Source: Jannaschia helgolandensis
GTDB lineage: Bacteria > Pseudomonadota > Alphaproteobacteria > Rhodobacterales > Rhodobacteraceae
Assembly: GCF_900109285.1 (NCBI RefSeq)
Contig: NZ_FNZQ01000001.1
Coordinates: forward strand, 124,001 to 188,000
Reading direction: 5' to 3'
DNA length: 64,000 nt
Shown here: positions 32,315-40,677 of the stretch, piece after piece
Position numbering within the stretch: position 1 is the stretch's first letter
Layout: each line of letters begins with the position of its first letter
Made by a program: the position numbers and the translations under genes
The notes under the pieces: model-generated
Seen by the model: the letters and a program-made list of their open reading frames with translations, nothing else
Told to the model about the DNA's origin: nothing
Database searches by the model: none

Positions 32315-33583
32315 ATGAACGCGCTGATGCAGCGGATCGAAAATCGACGCGATGACCTCATCACGCTGACACAGGATCTGATCCGTATTCCAACCTTGAA
32401 CCCGCCCGGTCGACACTACCACGACGTTTGCTCTCTCGTCGGAGAGCGCATGAGCAAACAGGGGTGGAAGGTCGAAATGGTGCGCGCCGAAGGGGCGTTG
32501 GGCGACAGCGACAGATACCCGCGCTGGAATGTCGTCTGCCGTCTGGAGGGGCGCGCTGCGGGCGACTGCGTTCACTTCAACAGCCACCATGACGTCGTGG
32601 CCGTGGGCGAAGGCTGGACCCGCGACCCGTTCGGCGCGGAGCTGGACGGCGGCAAGATTTATGGCCGGGGGGCCTGCGACATGAAAGGCGGCATGGCGAC
32701 GTCGATCATCGCCGCCGAAGCCTTTGTTGCCCATCATCCAGAGTTCAGTGGAGCGATCGAAATTTCGGCCACTGCGGACGAGGAATCCGGTGGCTATGGC
32801 GGCGTGGCGTATCTGGCGGAGCGGGGTTTTTTCGATCCCGCCCGAGTGCAGCATGTCATTATCCCCGAGCCGTTGAACAAGGACCGCATCTGTCTGGGTC
32901 ATCGCGGCGTCTGGTGGGCCGAGATTGAGACCAAGGGACATATCGCCCATGGCTCGATGCCATTTCTCGGCGACTGTGCCGTGCGTCATATGGGGGCGGT
33001 TCTGGATGAAATGGAGGCGACGCTGTTCCCACTGCTTGCTGGAAAGCGAACCGATATGCCTGTGGTGCCCGACGGTGCGAAATCCTCGACCCTAAACATC
33101 AATTCGATACACGGGGGGGAGCCGGTGCAGGACGCCGATTACACGGGCCTGCCCTCGGCCTGTGTGCCCGACCGATGCATCCTGACCATCGACCGCCGTT
33201 TCCTGATCGAAGAGGACATCGCCGAGGTGAAAGCCGAAGTCGCCCGTATGATGGATAAGATCCGTACCACCCGCCCCGACTTTCGCTACGAGATCCGCGA
33301 CCTGTTCGAGGTCATGCCCACCATGACCCCGGAAGATGCCCCTATCGTGCGGACCGTGCAGGATGCGGTTCAACTGGTGATGGGCAAACCCGCTGAATTC
33401 GTCGTCAGCCCCGGAACCTATGACCAGAAACATATCGACCGGATCGGACGATTGAAGAATTGCATCGCCTACGGTCCCGGCGTTCTGGACCTGGCGCATC
33501 AGCCGGATGAATGGATCGGAGTCGATGACATGGTGGACAGCGGCAAGGTAATGGCGCTGACCCTGACGAAGCTGCTGACGTGA
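32315..33583 (+). CDS. M20-family metallopeptidase (ArgE/DapE-like deacylase)
   Basis: A 422-residue di-zinc amidohydrolase/deacylase. Metal and catalytic motifs in order: SHHDVV (His and Asp), CDMKGG (bridging Asp), TADEESGG (general-base Glu and ligand Glu), PEP segment, and the C-terminal LAHQPDEWI (last His). The dimerisation (lid) domain lies between about 185 and 310. Substrate specificity (acetylornithine, succinyl-diaminopimelate or another N-acyl amino acid) is not clear. The start is ATG 32315 with GGAG upstream. The next gene overlaps as GTGA. Confidence 0.88.
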   Translation: MNALMQRIENRRDDLITLTQDLIRIPTLNPPGRHYHDVCSLVGERMSKQGWKVEMVRAEGALGDSDRYPRWNVVCRLEGRAAGDCVHFNSHHDVVAVGEGWTRDPFGAELDGGKIYGRGACDMKGGMATSIIAAEAFVAHHPEFSGAIEISATADEESGGYGGVAYLAERGFFDPARVQHVIIPEPLNKDRICLGHRGVWWAEIETKGHIAHGSMPFLGDCAVRHMGAVLDEMEATLFPLLAGKRTDMPVVPDGAKSSTLNINSIHGGEPVQDADYTGLPSACVPDRCILTIDRRFLIEEDIAEVKAEVARMMDKIRTTRPDFRYEIRDLFEVMPTMTPEDAPIVRTVQDAVQLVMGKPAEFVVSPGTYDQKHIDRIGRLKNCIAYGPGVLDLAHQPDEWIGVDDMVDSGKVMALTLTKLLT

Positions 33584-33927
33584 ATACCATCCATCTCGAC
33601 ATAAACGACAAAGGCAGTAAATACGCGGTCACCGGAGCGCCCGCAGCGACTGCAGACGACGCGAAAGATGTCGTGAAGGAACTTTGTCGTAACAAGAAAT
33701 TCGCCAAGGCCACGCATAACACATGGGCGATGATCGGTGCAGATGGGCCGATCAAGACCGACGATGGCGAAGCCGGTGCGGGTCTTGTGATCCTTCGCAT
33801 GCTGGAACGGGATGCGATCCGGAACCATGTGGTGATCGTTACCCGCTGGTATGGTGGCAAGCATCTGGGCGGCGACCGTTTCCGGCATGTGCAGACGGCG
33901 GTCAGGACATATCTCGACGCATTGTAA
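33580..33927 (+). CDS. IMPACT/YigZ-family N-terminal-domain protein
   Basis: A 115-residue protein consisting only of the UPF0029 (IMPACT N-terminal-like) domain: FAKATHNTWAMI, DGEAGAGLVILRML, VVIVTRWYGGKHLGGDRF. Full YigZ proteins have a second C-terminal domain of about 90 residues, absent here. Start GTG 33580, overlapping the M20 gene stop. Role unknown; related proteins are linked to translation control. Confidence 0.85.
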   Translation: MNTIHLDINDKGSKYAVTGAPAATADDAKDVVKELCRNKKFAKATHNTWAMIGADGPIKTDDGEAGAGLVILRMLERDAIRNHVVIVTRWYGGKHLGGDRFRHVQTAVRTYLDAL

Positions 33928-34120
33928 CGGCGCTGCCTTCAAAGATGCGCCGCGCACGGCTGGATGGTCTGATGGGTTTGTTCATGACCCGCACAGGTCT
34001 GGATGTCGCGGCAAGGCTGCGATGCCTGCCTTTCTGACCGACCTGTGGGACCCATCCACAGATCGTGATTTGCCAGTGAGGGGTTCCTTAAGGTCAATTG
34101 GAGCAGATCAGGAGGAAATC

Positions 34121-34576
34121 ATGCATCGTCTCATTCCGTTCGCCCTTGCCGTAATCGCAAGTCCTGCCGCAGCCGCCATAGAAGGCGAACGGGTGCAGAT
34201 TACCGGCGAAGTCATCGACACCTGGTGCTATTTTTCGGGCGTAATGGGCGGGCCGGATGCAGTCGTGGGATCGGCGCACCGGACCTGCGCGCTCTGGTGC
34301 AGCGCGGGTGGCATTCCGGTTGGCCTGCTGGCTCCGGACGGACAGGTGTACATGGTGTTGAAGATGGCCGGCGACGATAGGACAGCGGGCGGCGACACCA
34401 GCCTGAACATCGCGGCCCATACCATCGAAGCGGACGGAATGCTGTATCGGCGCGACGGAATGAATTACCTCGTGGTCGAAAAAATCACCGCTGATCAGGA
34501 TATCATCAATGCCACGCATGAGGACTTCGGGGTGATTCCCGGCTTCGCCATCCCGGATTCGGAGGCACTGAAATGA
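34121..34576 (+). CDS. Secreted protein with HxxCxxxC motif, SCO1 neighbour
   Basis: A 151-residue protein with an N-terminal signal peptide (HRLIPFALAVIASPAAAA). The mature part begins VQITGEVIDTWCYFSGVM and contains AHRTCALWCSAGGIPVGLL. An early Cys plus HxxCxxxC could bind copper or another metal. Similar proteins in other phyla, recalled as GEVVD..C...H..CA..C...G.PVGL, are uncharacterised. The start is ATG 34121 with GGAGG 5 bases upstream. It overlaps the next gene by 4 bp and leads a three-gene unit ending in the copper chaperone SCO1. Confidence 0.75.
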   Translation: MHRLIPFALAVIASPAAAAIEGERVQITGEVIDTWCYFSGVMGGPDAVVGSAHRTCALWCSAGGIPVGLLAPDGQVYMVLKMAGDDRTAGGDTSLNIAAHTIEADGMLYRRDGMNYLVVEKITADQDIINATHEDFGVIPGFAIPDSEALK

Positions 34577-35148
34577 TCCGCCCGACTCTCAAGCGTTCCA
34601 TCATCTGCTTTGCTGCTCTGGCTATACCAGCCACTGCACAGGATTTTTCCGAAGGCTCTGAAGCCCGCGAATGGGGTCTTTACGCAGAACAGAAGGCGCT
34701 GTTCACCGCGACCGTAACCGACCCGCTGTGCGTACTGGCCGGCGATTGCGCGGATAATTGCGGTGCGGGCAATCGACAGGTCGTCCTGGTCCGAGAAGCC
34801 GATGACGTCATGATCTTCCCCCTCAAGAACGCGCAATCGGCTTTTAACGGAGCGGTCGCAGATCTGGCACCGTTCTGCGGCCAGACCGTCGATGTGGACG
34901 GATTGCTGATCGAAGATCCGGAAATCGGTGCGATGAGCGTCTATATGGTCCAACGCATCCGTCCAGAAGGCGGCGACTGGCAGCGCGCCAATACCTGGAC
35001 CGACGACTGGGCCGCGAAGAACCCGGACGCCAGCGGCGATGGCCCATGGTTCCGCCGCGATCCCCGCGTCCGGCAACAGATCGAGGAAGAGGGCTATCTG
35101 GGTTTGGGCAAGGAGGTCGACAAAGCCTTCATCGCGGATTGGTTCTGA
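34573..35148 (+). CDS. Secreted Cys-rich protein, SCO1 neighbour
   Basis: A 191-residue protein with a signal peptide (residues 1-22, cleaved near ATAQ). The mature region has a cysteine group (PLCVLAGDCADNCGAG) and a further Cys in APFCGQTVDVDGLL, followed by a Trp-rich C-terminal part. No family recognised. The Cys pattern suggests disulfides or metal binding in the periplasm. It overlaps both neighbours, implying co-expression with the HxxCxxxC protein and SCO1. Confidence 0.72.
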   Translation: MIRPTLKRSIICFAALAIPATAQDFSEGSEAREWGLYAEQKALFTATVTDPLCVLAGDCADNCGAGNRQVVLVREADDVMIFPLKNAQSAFNGAVADLAPFCGQTVDVDGLLIEDPEIGAMSVYMVQRIRPEGGDWQRANTWTDDWAAKNPDASGDGPWFRRDPRVRQQIEEEGYLGLGKEVDKAFIADWF

Positions 35149-35738
35149 TGCGCGCGATTCTGCTGGCGATTGTCATGGCTGCCCCCGCAGGAGCGCAAGA
35201 GAAGATGCCGACTGCGCCCTTGCCTGACACGCTGTTTCCCTCGAATTTCGGCGGCGATTACGCCTTGATCGATCACCGCGGCAATACGCGTACTCAGACC
35301 GACCCGGATGGCAATATTCAACTGGTGTTTTTCGGCTATGCATCCTGCAGGGCGATCTGCACTGTCGCCTTGCCGATCATGTCGAACGTGACCGCAGAAC
35401 TGGCCGCCAGCGATATCTACGTCACGCCGTTGCTCATCACTGTCGATCCGGCGACCGACACGGTCGAAGCGATGGGTCCGGCGCTGGACAGATTCGCCCC
35501 CGGCCTGACGGGGCTGACCGGGTCGGAAGCTGATTTGGCAGCCGTCCGCGACATGTTTCACGTCGAAAGCGCATATCTGTTCACCGACCCGAGCGGCGTC
35601 GACGTCTATTCCCACGGATCGCATATCTTCGTCATGGATGGAAATGGCGGTTTCCTGACCTTGCTGCCCCCGATCCTGTCAGCCGAACGTATGGTCGAAA
35701 TCGTCAAGGGCTATGCCCGTAACGTCTCGGGCGGCTGA
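35148..35738 (+). CDS. SCO1/SenC-family copper chaperone
   Basis: A 196-residue thioredoxin-fold protein, with the copper-binding CxxxC in FGYASCRAICTVALP and the distal His in YSHGSHIFVMDGNG. The N-terminal signal peptide (about residues 1-16, LLAIVMAAPAGAQE) indicates a soluble or lipid-free periplasmic form. SCO proteins deliver copper to CuA of cytochrome c oxidase or act as a thiol reductase. Start ATG 35148 overlaps the upstream gene (TGATG). No oxidase genes are in the window. Confidence 0.88.
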   Translation: MRAILLAIVMAAPAGAQEKMPTAPLPDTLFPSNFGGDYALIDHRGNTRTQTDPDGNIQLVFFGYASCRAICTVALPIMSNVTAELAASDIYVTPLLITVDPATDTVEAMGPALDRFAPGLTGLTGSEADLAAVRDMFHVESAYLFTDPSGVDVYSHGSHIFVMDGNGGFLTLLPPILSAERMVEIVKGYARNVSGG

Positions 35739-35798
35739 CACTTGCCCCCTGCCCCCCGCGGAGCCTAATCTGCGCGCGACATACGGGAGGGAGACCCC

Positions 35799-37256
35799 AT
35801 GCTCATCAAAACCACCGCCGCACTTTGCCTGCTGGCGACCGCCGCATTGGCCCAGCAGACCGACATTACCATCGGCATGCAGCTGGAGCCGCCCAATCTG
35901 GACCCGACCGGCGGGGCCGCCGCCGCCATCGACGAAGTCGTCTATGCCAATGTGTTCGAAGGCCTGACACGCTTCGGACCCGACGGATCGGTGCAGCCGG
36001 CCCTTGCGGAAAGCTGGGACGTGTCCGAAGACGGCACCGTATGGACCTTCAAACTACGCGAAGGCGTGGAATTTCATGACGGCAGCACAATGGATGCCGA
36101 GGACGTGGTGTTCAGCCTTGACCGTGCCCGCGCCGAAGACAGCACAAATGCCCAAAAGGCGCTGTTCGAAGCTATCGAGAGCGTTGAGGCCCTCGATCCG
36201 TCCACCGTCAAGATCACGCTGAGTGCGCCGAACGGAAACCTCGGCTTCAACCTGGCCTGGGGCGACGCGGTGATCGTCGCGCCCGAAACTGCGGATACGA
36301 ATGCCAGCAACCCCGTCGGCACAGGCCCCTTCGTCTTTACCGATTGGGTGCAGGGCGACAGGGTCGATCTGACGCGAAACCCCGATTATTGGGGCGAGGC
36401 ACCGGCGTTGGAAAAGGCGACATTCAAATTCATCTCGGATCCGAATGCAGCATTCTCGGCGTTGATGGCAGGCGATCTGGATGCCTTTCCGAACTTCCCT
36501 GCACCCGAGACCCTGTCAAGTTTCGAGGCCGATCCCCGCTTCAATGTCATCATCGGCTCGACCGAGGGCGAAACGATCCTGGGCATCAACAACGCCAACA
36601 TCACAGACGTCAAAGTGCGGCAGGCCATTGCCCACGCCATCGACCGTCAGGCAATCATCGATGGCGCGATGTTCGGATACGGCACGCCCATCGGCACCCA
36701 CTTCGCGCCGCATAATCCCGATTACGTCGATCTGACTGCGCAGTCTGCCTATGACCCCGAGAAAGCCAGGGCCCTGCTGGCCGAGGCGGGTGCGACTGAC
36801 CTCAAACTGCGCCTGATGCTGCCGCCCCCGGTCTATGCCCGGCGGGGCGGCGAGATCATCGCCAGTCAGTTGCGCGAAGTCGGGATCGAGACCGAAATCA
36901 GCAATCTGGAATGGGCACAGTGGCTGGAGCAGGTCTTCAAGGGCAAGGACTTCGACCTGACCATCGTCAGTCATACCGAACCTGCGGACATCAATATCTA
37001 TGCGCGCCCGGATTACTACTTTCAGTACGATAATCCAGCATTCCAGACCCTGATCGAGAACATCGGCATCACGACCGACGACGCGGAGCGGAGCGCGATG
37101 CTCAGGCAGGCGCAGCAGATAATCGCCGACGATTACGTCAATGCCTATCTGTTCCAACTGGCCAAGACCGGCGTGGCGGATGCCCGCATTCAGGGTCTGT
37201 GGGAAAATGCGCCGACGCAGGCGAACGACCTGACCGGGGTCAGTTGGTCGGAGTGA
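35799..37256 (+). CDS. ABC-transporter substrate-binding protein (oligopeptide/nickel type, SBP_bac_5)
   Basis: A 485-residue periplasmic binding protein with signal peptide (LIKTTAALCLLATAALAQ). Family segments: ANVFEGLTRFGPDGSVQPAL, WTFKLREGVEFHDGS, VGTGPFVFTDW, NPDYWGEAP and VRQAIAHAIDRQAIIDG. RBS GGAGGGAGA precedes ATG 35799. No permease or ATPase genes lie beside it, so it is an orphan receptor; a strong terminator follows at once. Ligand not predictable. Confidence 0.9.
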   Translation: MLIKTTAALCLLATAALAQQTDITIGMQLEPPNLDPTGGAAAAIDEVVYANVFEGLTRFGPDGSVQPALAESWDVSEDGTVWTFKLREGVEFHDGSTMDAEDVVFSLDRARAEDSTNAQKALFEAIESVEALDPSTVKITLSAPNGNLGFNLAWGDAVIVAPETADTNASNPVGTGPFVFTDWVQGDRVDLTRNPDYWGEAPALEKATFKFISDPNAAFSALMAGDLDAFPNFPAPETLSSFEADPRFNVIIGSTEGETILGINNANITDVKVRQAIAHAIDRQAIIDGAMFGYGTPIGTHFAPHNPDYVDLTAQSAYDPEKARALLAEAGATDLKLRLMLPPPVYARRGGEIIASQLREVGIETEISNLEWAQWLEQVFKGKDFDLTIVSHTEPADINIYARPDYYFQYDNPAFQTLIENIGITTDDAERSAMLRQAQQIIADDYVNAYLFQLAKTGVADARIQGLWENAPTQANDLTGVSWSE

Positions 37257-37275
37257 ACGGCTGACATGAGCTTCG

Positions 37276-37309
37276 GGCCACCCGCCACATGGGCGCGGGT
37301 GGCCTTTTT
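37276..37309 (+). terminator. Rho-independent terminator after the binding-protein gene
   Basis: GGCCACCCGC pairs perfectly with GCGGGTGGCC (10 bp), with a 9-base loop and TTTTT immediately after. It lies 20 bp downstream of the SBP stop and 25 bp before the TspO-like gene. Confidence 0.9.
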
Positions 37310-37333
37310 CATTCCCGGTCCTAGGTTTGACGC

Positions 37334-38038
37334 ATGTTCATACGCTCGATCCTCGTGCTCATTGCGGCGATATTTTTCGCCATCTCCCCCGTCTTCACGC
37401 CGGGGTTTGGCGGATACGATCCGTCGCAATTTCCCGTGGCCATCGAAAACCCTCCGGCTCAACCTGCCGGATACGCATTCTCGATCTGGGGCATCATCTA
37501 TCTCTGGCTGATCGTCATGGCCGGGTTCGGTGCATGGAAGCGGCGCGACGTCGCAGGCTGGGATGCCACGCGTCTGCCATTGCTGGGCAGTCTGGCCATC
37601 GGTGCCTTCTGGCTGGCCGTTGCGTTCGTCTCACCGATCTGGGCGACGGTTCTGATCTGGGCGATGCTGGCCGGTGCGCTTATGGCTCTGTTGCGCACAC
37701 CGGCCGCAGATCTGTGGCTGCTGCGCGCACCGCTAGGCCTTTATGCAGGCTGGCTGACTGCGGCCAGTGCAGTATCGCTTGGCATCTTGTTGCCGGGCTA
37801 TGGCATCGGTCCGTTCGGCCCCGAAGGCTGGGCCATTGTGGCGCTGTCCATTGCGCTTGCCATCACGGTGGCGATGCAACGGGCGCGCCCATCCCAGATG
37901 TACGGGCTTGCGGTGTTCTGGGCACTGGTCGCCATCTACGTTCAGAATGGTGCGACTGTAGTCGGCATCTTCGCCATCGGGGCGGCCATAGTTGTGGCCG
38001 CCCTGACTTTGCTGAGGTTCAAGGCATCGCAGCGCTGA
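37334..38038 (+). CDS. TspO/MBR-related Trp-rich membrane protein
   Basis: A 234-residue protein with about seven hydrophobic helices and Trp/Pro-rich segments. PAGYAFSIWGIIYLWLIVM recalls the PxWxFxxVWxxLY motif of TspO/MBR proteins. It is longer than bacterial TspO (about 160 residues, five helices), placing it in the less-studied longer branch. Possible role in tetrapyrrole or stress signalling by analogy only. It is read alone after the terminator and is convergent with the SDR gene, with 6 bp between stops. Confidence 0.65.
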   Translation: MFIRSILVLIAAIFFAISPVFTPGFGGYDPSQFPVAIENPPAQPAGYAFSIWGIIYLWLIVMAGFGAWKRRDVAGWDATRLPLLGSLAIGAFWLAVAFVSPIWATVLIWAMLAGALMALLRTPAADLWLLRAPLGLYAGWLTAASAVSLGILLPGYGIGPFGPEGWAIVALSIALAITVAMQRARPSQMYGLAVFWALVAIYVQNGATVVGIFAIGAAIVVAALTLLRFKASQR

Positions 38039-38044
38039 ACAATC

Positions 38045-38824
38045 TCAAATCGTCGCGTTCGTCGCGCCTCCATCCAGAAGGACGTTCTGGCCGACCATGA
38101 AACCCGCGTGCTGCGAACAGATGAAGGCACAGGTCGCGCCGAACTCGGCCGCCGTACCATAGCGCCGTGCGGGGATCGAAGCTTCGCGTCGCGACCGCGC
38201 CTCGTCCTGGCTGATGTTCTGGACACGGCTTACGCCTTGATCCAGCGAAGTTGCACGATCCGTGGCGTGGATGCCGGGCAGCAGGTTATTGATCGTGACT
38301 CCGGACGGCGCGACTTGGCGGGCCGTTCCGGCAACATAACCGGTCAGACCCGTACGTGCCGCGTTCGACAGACCCAGGGCGGGGATCGGGGCTTTGACTG
38401 ACTGCGATGTGATGTTCACGACCCGGCCCCAGCCCCGCTCCATCATCGCAGGAAGGCATGCCGTCATTAGTGCGATCGGCGTCAGCATGTTGGCATCAAG
38501 GGCCGCGATAAAATCATCACGATCCCAGTCAGACCAGATACCGGGTGGTGGCCCGCCAGCGTTGGTCACCAGAATATCGGGCGATCCGGCAGCGGCCAAA
38601 ACCTCGGCACGTCCCTCTTCGGTAGTGACATCGGCCGCCACGGTCGTGATCTCAACTCCGAACTGCGCCCTCAGGTCTGCGGCCGCTGCCTCCAGCGCCT
38701 CTGACCCACGGGCATTCATGACCAGATTCACCCCCGCTTCTGCCAGCGCAGTGGCACAGCCGAGCCCCAAGCCTTTTGAAGACGCACAAACAAGCGCGCG
38801 CTTTCCTTTAATTCCCAAGTCCAT
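38045..38824 (-). CDS. SDR-family oxidoreductase with atypical active site
   Basis: A 259-residue short-chain dehydrogenase. NAD(P)-binding motif ASSKGLGLGCA, NAG motif VTNAGGPPPG and the catalytic Ser in NITSQSV are present. The expected YxxxK is replaced in GLSNAARTGLTGYV: the Tyr position is not Tyr and Lys is Arg. Proteins with the same LSNAAR variant are annotated as 3-oxoacyl-ACP reductase-like SDRs; a different proton donor or no reductase activity is possible. Monocistronic, with its own upstream region 38825-38968 shared divergently with the Hint gene. Confidence 0.8.
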   Translation of the reverse strand: MDLGIKGKRALVCASSKGLGLGCATALAEAGVNLVMNARGSEALEAAAADLRAQFGVEITTVAADVTTEEGRAEVLAAAGSPDILVTNAGGPPPGIWSDWDRDDFIAALDANMLTPIALMTACLPAMMERGWGRVVNITSQSVKAPIPALGLSNAARTGLTGYVAGTARQVAPSGVTINNLLPGIHATDRATSLDQGVSRVQNISQDEARSRREASIPARRYGTAAEFGATCAFICSQHAGFMVGQNVLLDGGATNATI

Positions 38825-38968
38825 CGTGAAACCCTTTCGTTATTCTTGCGTGTGTAACATCGGGAACCAGCCGAAGCATCGGACAATTTCGCACTTTTTT
38901 TGCTTCTGCCGTCCATTTGCCCGGCTGTCGCCCCGTTACGGTCACTGACGATCTGGAATACTGAAAAA

Positions 38969-39961
38969 ATGACAAAACCTGCCCCTCTGCTGACTGCCCT
39001 CAGCCATTGCACTGTATATCCAGCCGCAGCCCTCTCTGTTGAAACGGGTGCGCTGATGGGCGATGCCATCGGTAACGTCACCGATGTCGTGGCCGGCGAT
39101 ATCTATATTCTGGACCCGAAAGCGATGTCGCAGGAACTGGTTCTGGGCCGTCAAGGGGCTCAGTCCGTCGTGGCCAAAGGCTCTTCAGTCGGAGCCGCCG
39201 GCCAGATCGTGACTCCGCTGGCCCGACATCAGATCATGGGGGAGCGGGGCGCATCGGTCGAGGTCCTCGTTCTGGATATAGAAGGACAACGGCTGGCACT
39301 GCCTTTGGGACCGTTATCGTCGTCGGATGAATATACCCTGATTTCGTCCAGTACGGTTGACGGCGAACTGAACCATGTCTCTCAGGTCAGCTTCGCGCGC
39401 GGGACCCGGATCACCATGGCAAACGGGTTGCAGATCCCTGTCGAACAACTGACCGCTGGCGACCGCGTCCTGACCCGCGACAATGGTCCTCAGCCAGTGC
39501 GCTGGACCGGCATGCAGACCGTCCGGGCCGAAGGATCGAACGCCCCGGTCGTAATCGCGCGCAACGCGCTCAATAATGCCGAGGATCTGGTCCTGTCGCC
39601 GGATCACCGCCTGTTCATCTATCAACGCCACGATACCATCGGCATAGGAATGGCGGAATTGCTGGTTCGTGCCCGGCATCTGGTGAACGGCGAAACCATC
39701 TGGCGTGGCCGGGGTGGGCACGTCGACTATTTCCACCTTCTTTTCGATGCACACGAGATTATCTATGTCGAAGGCATCCCCGCCGAAAGTCTGCTTGTCT
39801 CGCCCGAGGTCTTGGCCGGCCTTGGCGAAGACCTTGCCGAAGAATTGCGCGGCAGCATGGCAGGGCAGGCCCAGACGCAGCACCACGGGGTAGAACCGTC
39901 GGCTTCCGATCTGGGCGGCGTTAATGCAGCGGAAATTCTTCGGCGCGCCTCACGGCGCTGA
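38969..39961 (+). CDS. Hint-domain (hedgehog/intein-like) protein
   Basis: A 330-residue protein starting at ATG 38969 (a longer frame from 38900 adds nothing conserved). The Hint fold spans about residues 145-300: SFARGTRITMANGLQIPVEQ, GDRVLTRDNGPQPVRWTG, LSPDHRLFIYQR and AHEIIYVEGIPAESLLVS. In most Hint domains the first residue is Cys (CF..GT); here it is Ser. The N-terminal ~140 residues have no recognised domain. Rhodobacteraceae carry many such proteins; the role (self-processing or surface attachment) is not established. Confidence 0.83.
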   Translation: MTKPAPLLTALSHCTVYPAAALSVETGALMGDAIGNVTDVVAGDIYILDPKAMSQELVLGRQGAQSVVAKGSSVGAAGQIVTPLARHQIMGERGASVEVLVLDIEGQRLALPLGPLSSSDEYTLISSSTVDGELNHVSQVSFARGTRITMANGLQIPVEQLTAGDRVLTRDNGPQPVRWTGMQTVRAEGSNAPVVIARNALNNAEDLVLSPDHRLFIYQRHDTIGIGMAELLVRARHLVNGETIWRGRGGHVDYFHLLFDAHEIIYVEGIPAESLLVSPEVLAGLGEDLAEELRGSMAGQAQTQHHGVEPSASDLGGVNAAEILRRASRR

Positions 39962-39964
39962 TGA

Positions 39965-40426
39965 TCAGGGTTTGCCCCAGCGATCAAGCGCGGCTTCATC
40001 GCTGTCACAGGACGCGACCCAACCTTCACCCTGATTGGTGACTTCCTTCTTCCAGAAGGGTGCGCGGGACTTGAGGTAATCCATCAGGAACGCAGCCGAT
40101 TCAAACGCGGCATCACGATGCCGCGATGCCGTGGCAACCATCATGATCCGGTCGCCGGGTCGAAGCTTGCCATATCGATGGATCACAGTGACTCCTGACA
40201 GCGGCCATCGTGCAATCGCCTGTTGCGCGATGTCGGTCAGCGCAGCGTCCGTCATACCGGGATAATGTTCGATCTGCATGTGCCGCAGCCCGTCGGCCAC
40301 GTCTCGGACCCGTCCCGTGAATGTCACAACCGCCCCGGTGTCCGGGCCAGCCTCGAGCGCCGCCGCTTCGGTCCCCAGATCGAAATCGTCCTCGCTGACG
40401 ACGACACGAATGGAGGGCGTCGACAT
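39965..40426 (-). CDS. moaE: Molybdopterin synthase catalytic subunit MoaE
   Basis: A 153-residue MoaE. GAVVTFTGRVRD, LRHMQIEHYPGM, VTVIHRYGKLRPGDRIMMV and the Lys-rich end YLKSRAPFWKKEV are diagnostic. It transfers sulfur from the MoaD thiocarboxylate to precursor Z, giving molybdopterin. Start ATG 40426 overlaps the moaD stop (TGATG). Last gene of the uvrC-pgsA-moaD-moaE row. Confidence 0.95.
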   Translation of the reverse strand: MSTPSIRVVVSEDDFDLGTEAAALEAGPDTGAVVTFTGRVRDVADGLRHMQIEHYPGMTDAALTDIAQQAIARWPLSGVTVIHRYGKLRPGDRIMMVATASRHRDAAFESAAFLMDYLKSRAPFWKKEVTNQGEGWVASCDSDEAALDRWGKP

Positions 40427-40677
40427 CAACCGCCCGTCATCGGCGGAAAGAATGCGACCTCGCGCGCGCCGACCAGCGAAGTGTCCAGCGGCATCAGCAT
40501 CTGATCGACGGCGCAGCGCACCGCCGTCATGTCTGAAAACGCCAGATCATAGCGATCTTCGCGTGCCCGCAATTCCGCAATGAGGTCCGCGACCGTGGCA
40601 GCTTCGGTTATCACATCCTCACGCCCCAGACCGATGCGCTCACGCAGCCATGCGAAATACAGAACCTGAAGTTTCAT
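40426..40677 (-). CDS. moaD: Molybdopterin synthase sulfur carrier MoaD
   Basis: An 83-residue ubiquitin-like protein beginning MKLQVLYFAWLRERIG and ending in the essential Gly-Gly (PPMTGG), which is adenylated and thiocarboxylated. Start ATG 40677 overlaps the pgsA stop; longer frames run inside pgsA. Confidence 0.95.
   Translation of the reverse strand: MKLQVLYFAWLRERIGLGREDVITEAATVADLIAELRAREDRYDLAFSDMTAVRCAVDQMLMPLDTSLVGAREVAFFPPMTGG

Noticed and set aside
33851-34120. N-terminal extension of the HxxCxxxC secreted protein
   Set aside because: The GGAGG site and signal peptide fix the start at 34121; the upstream frame lacks both.
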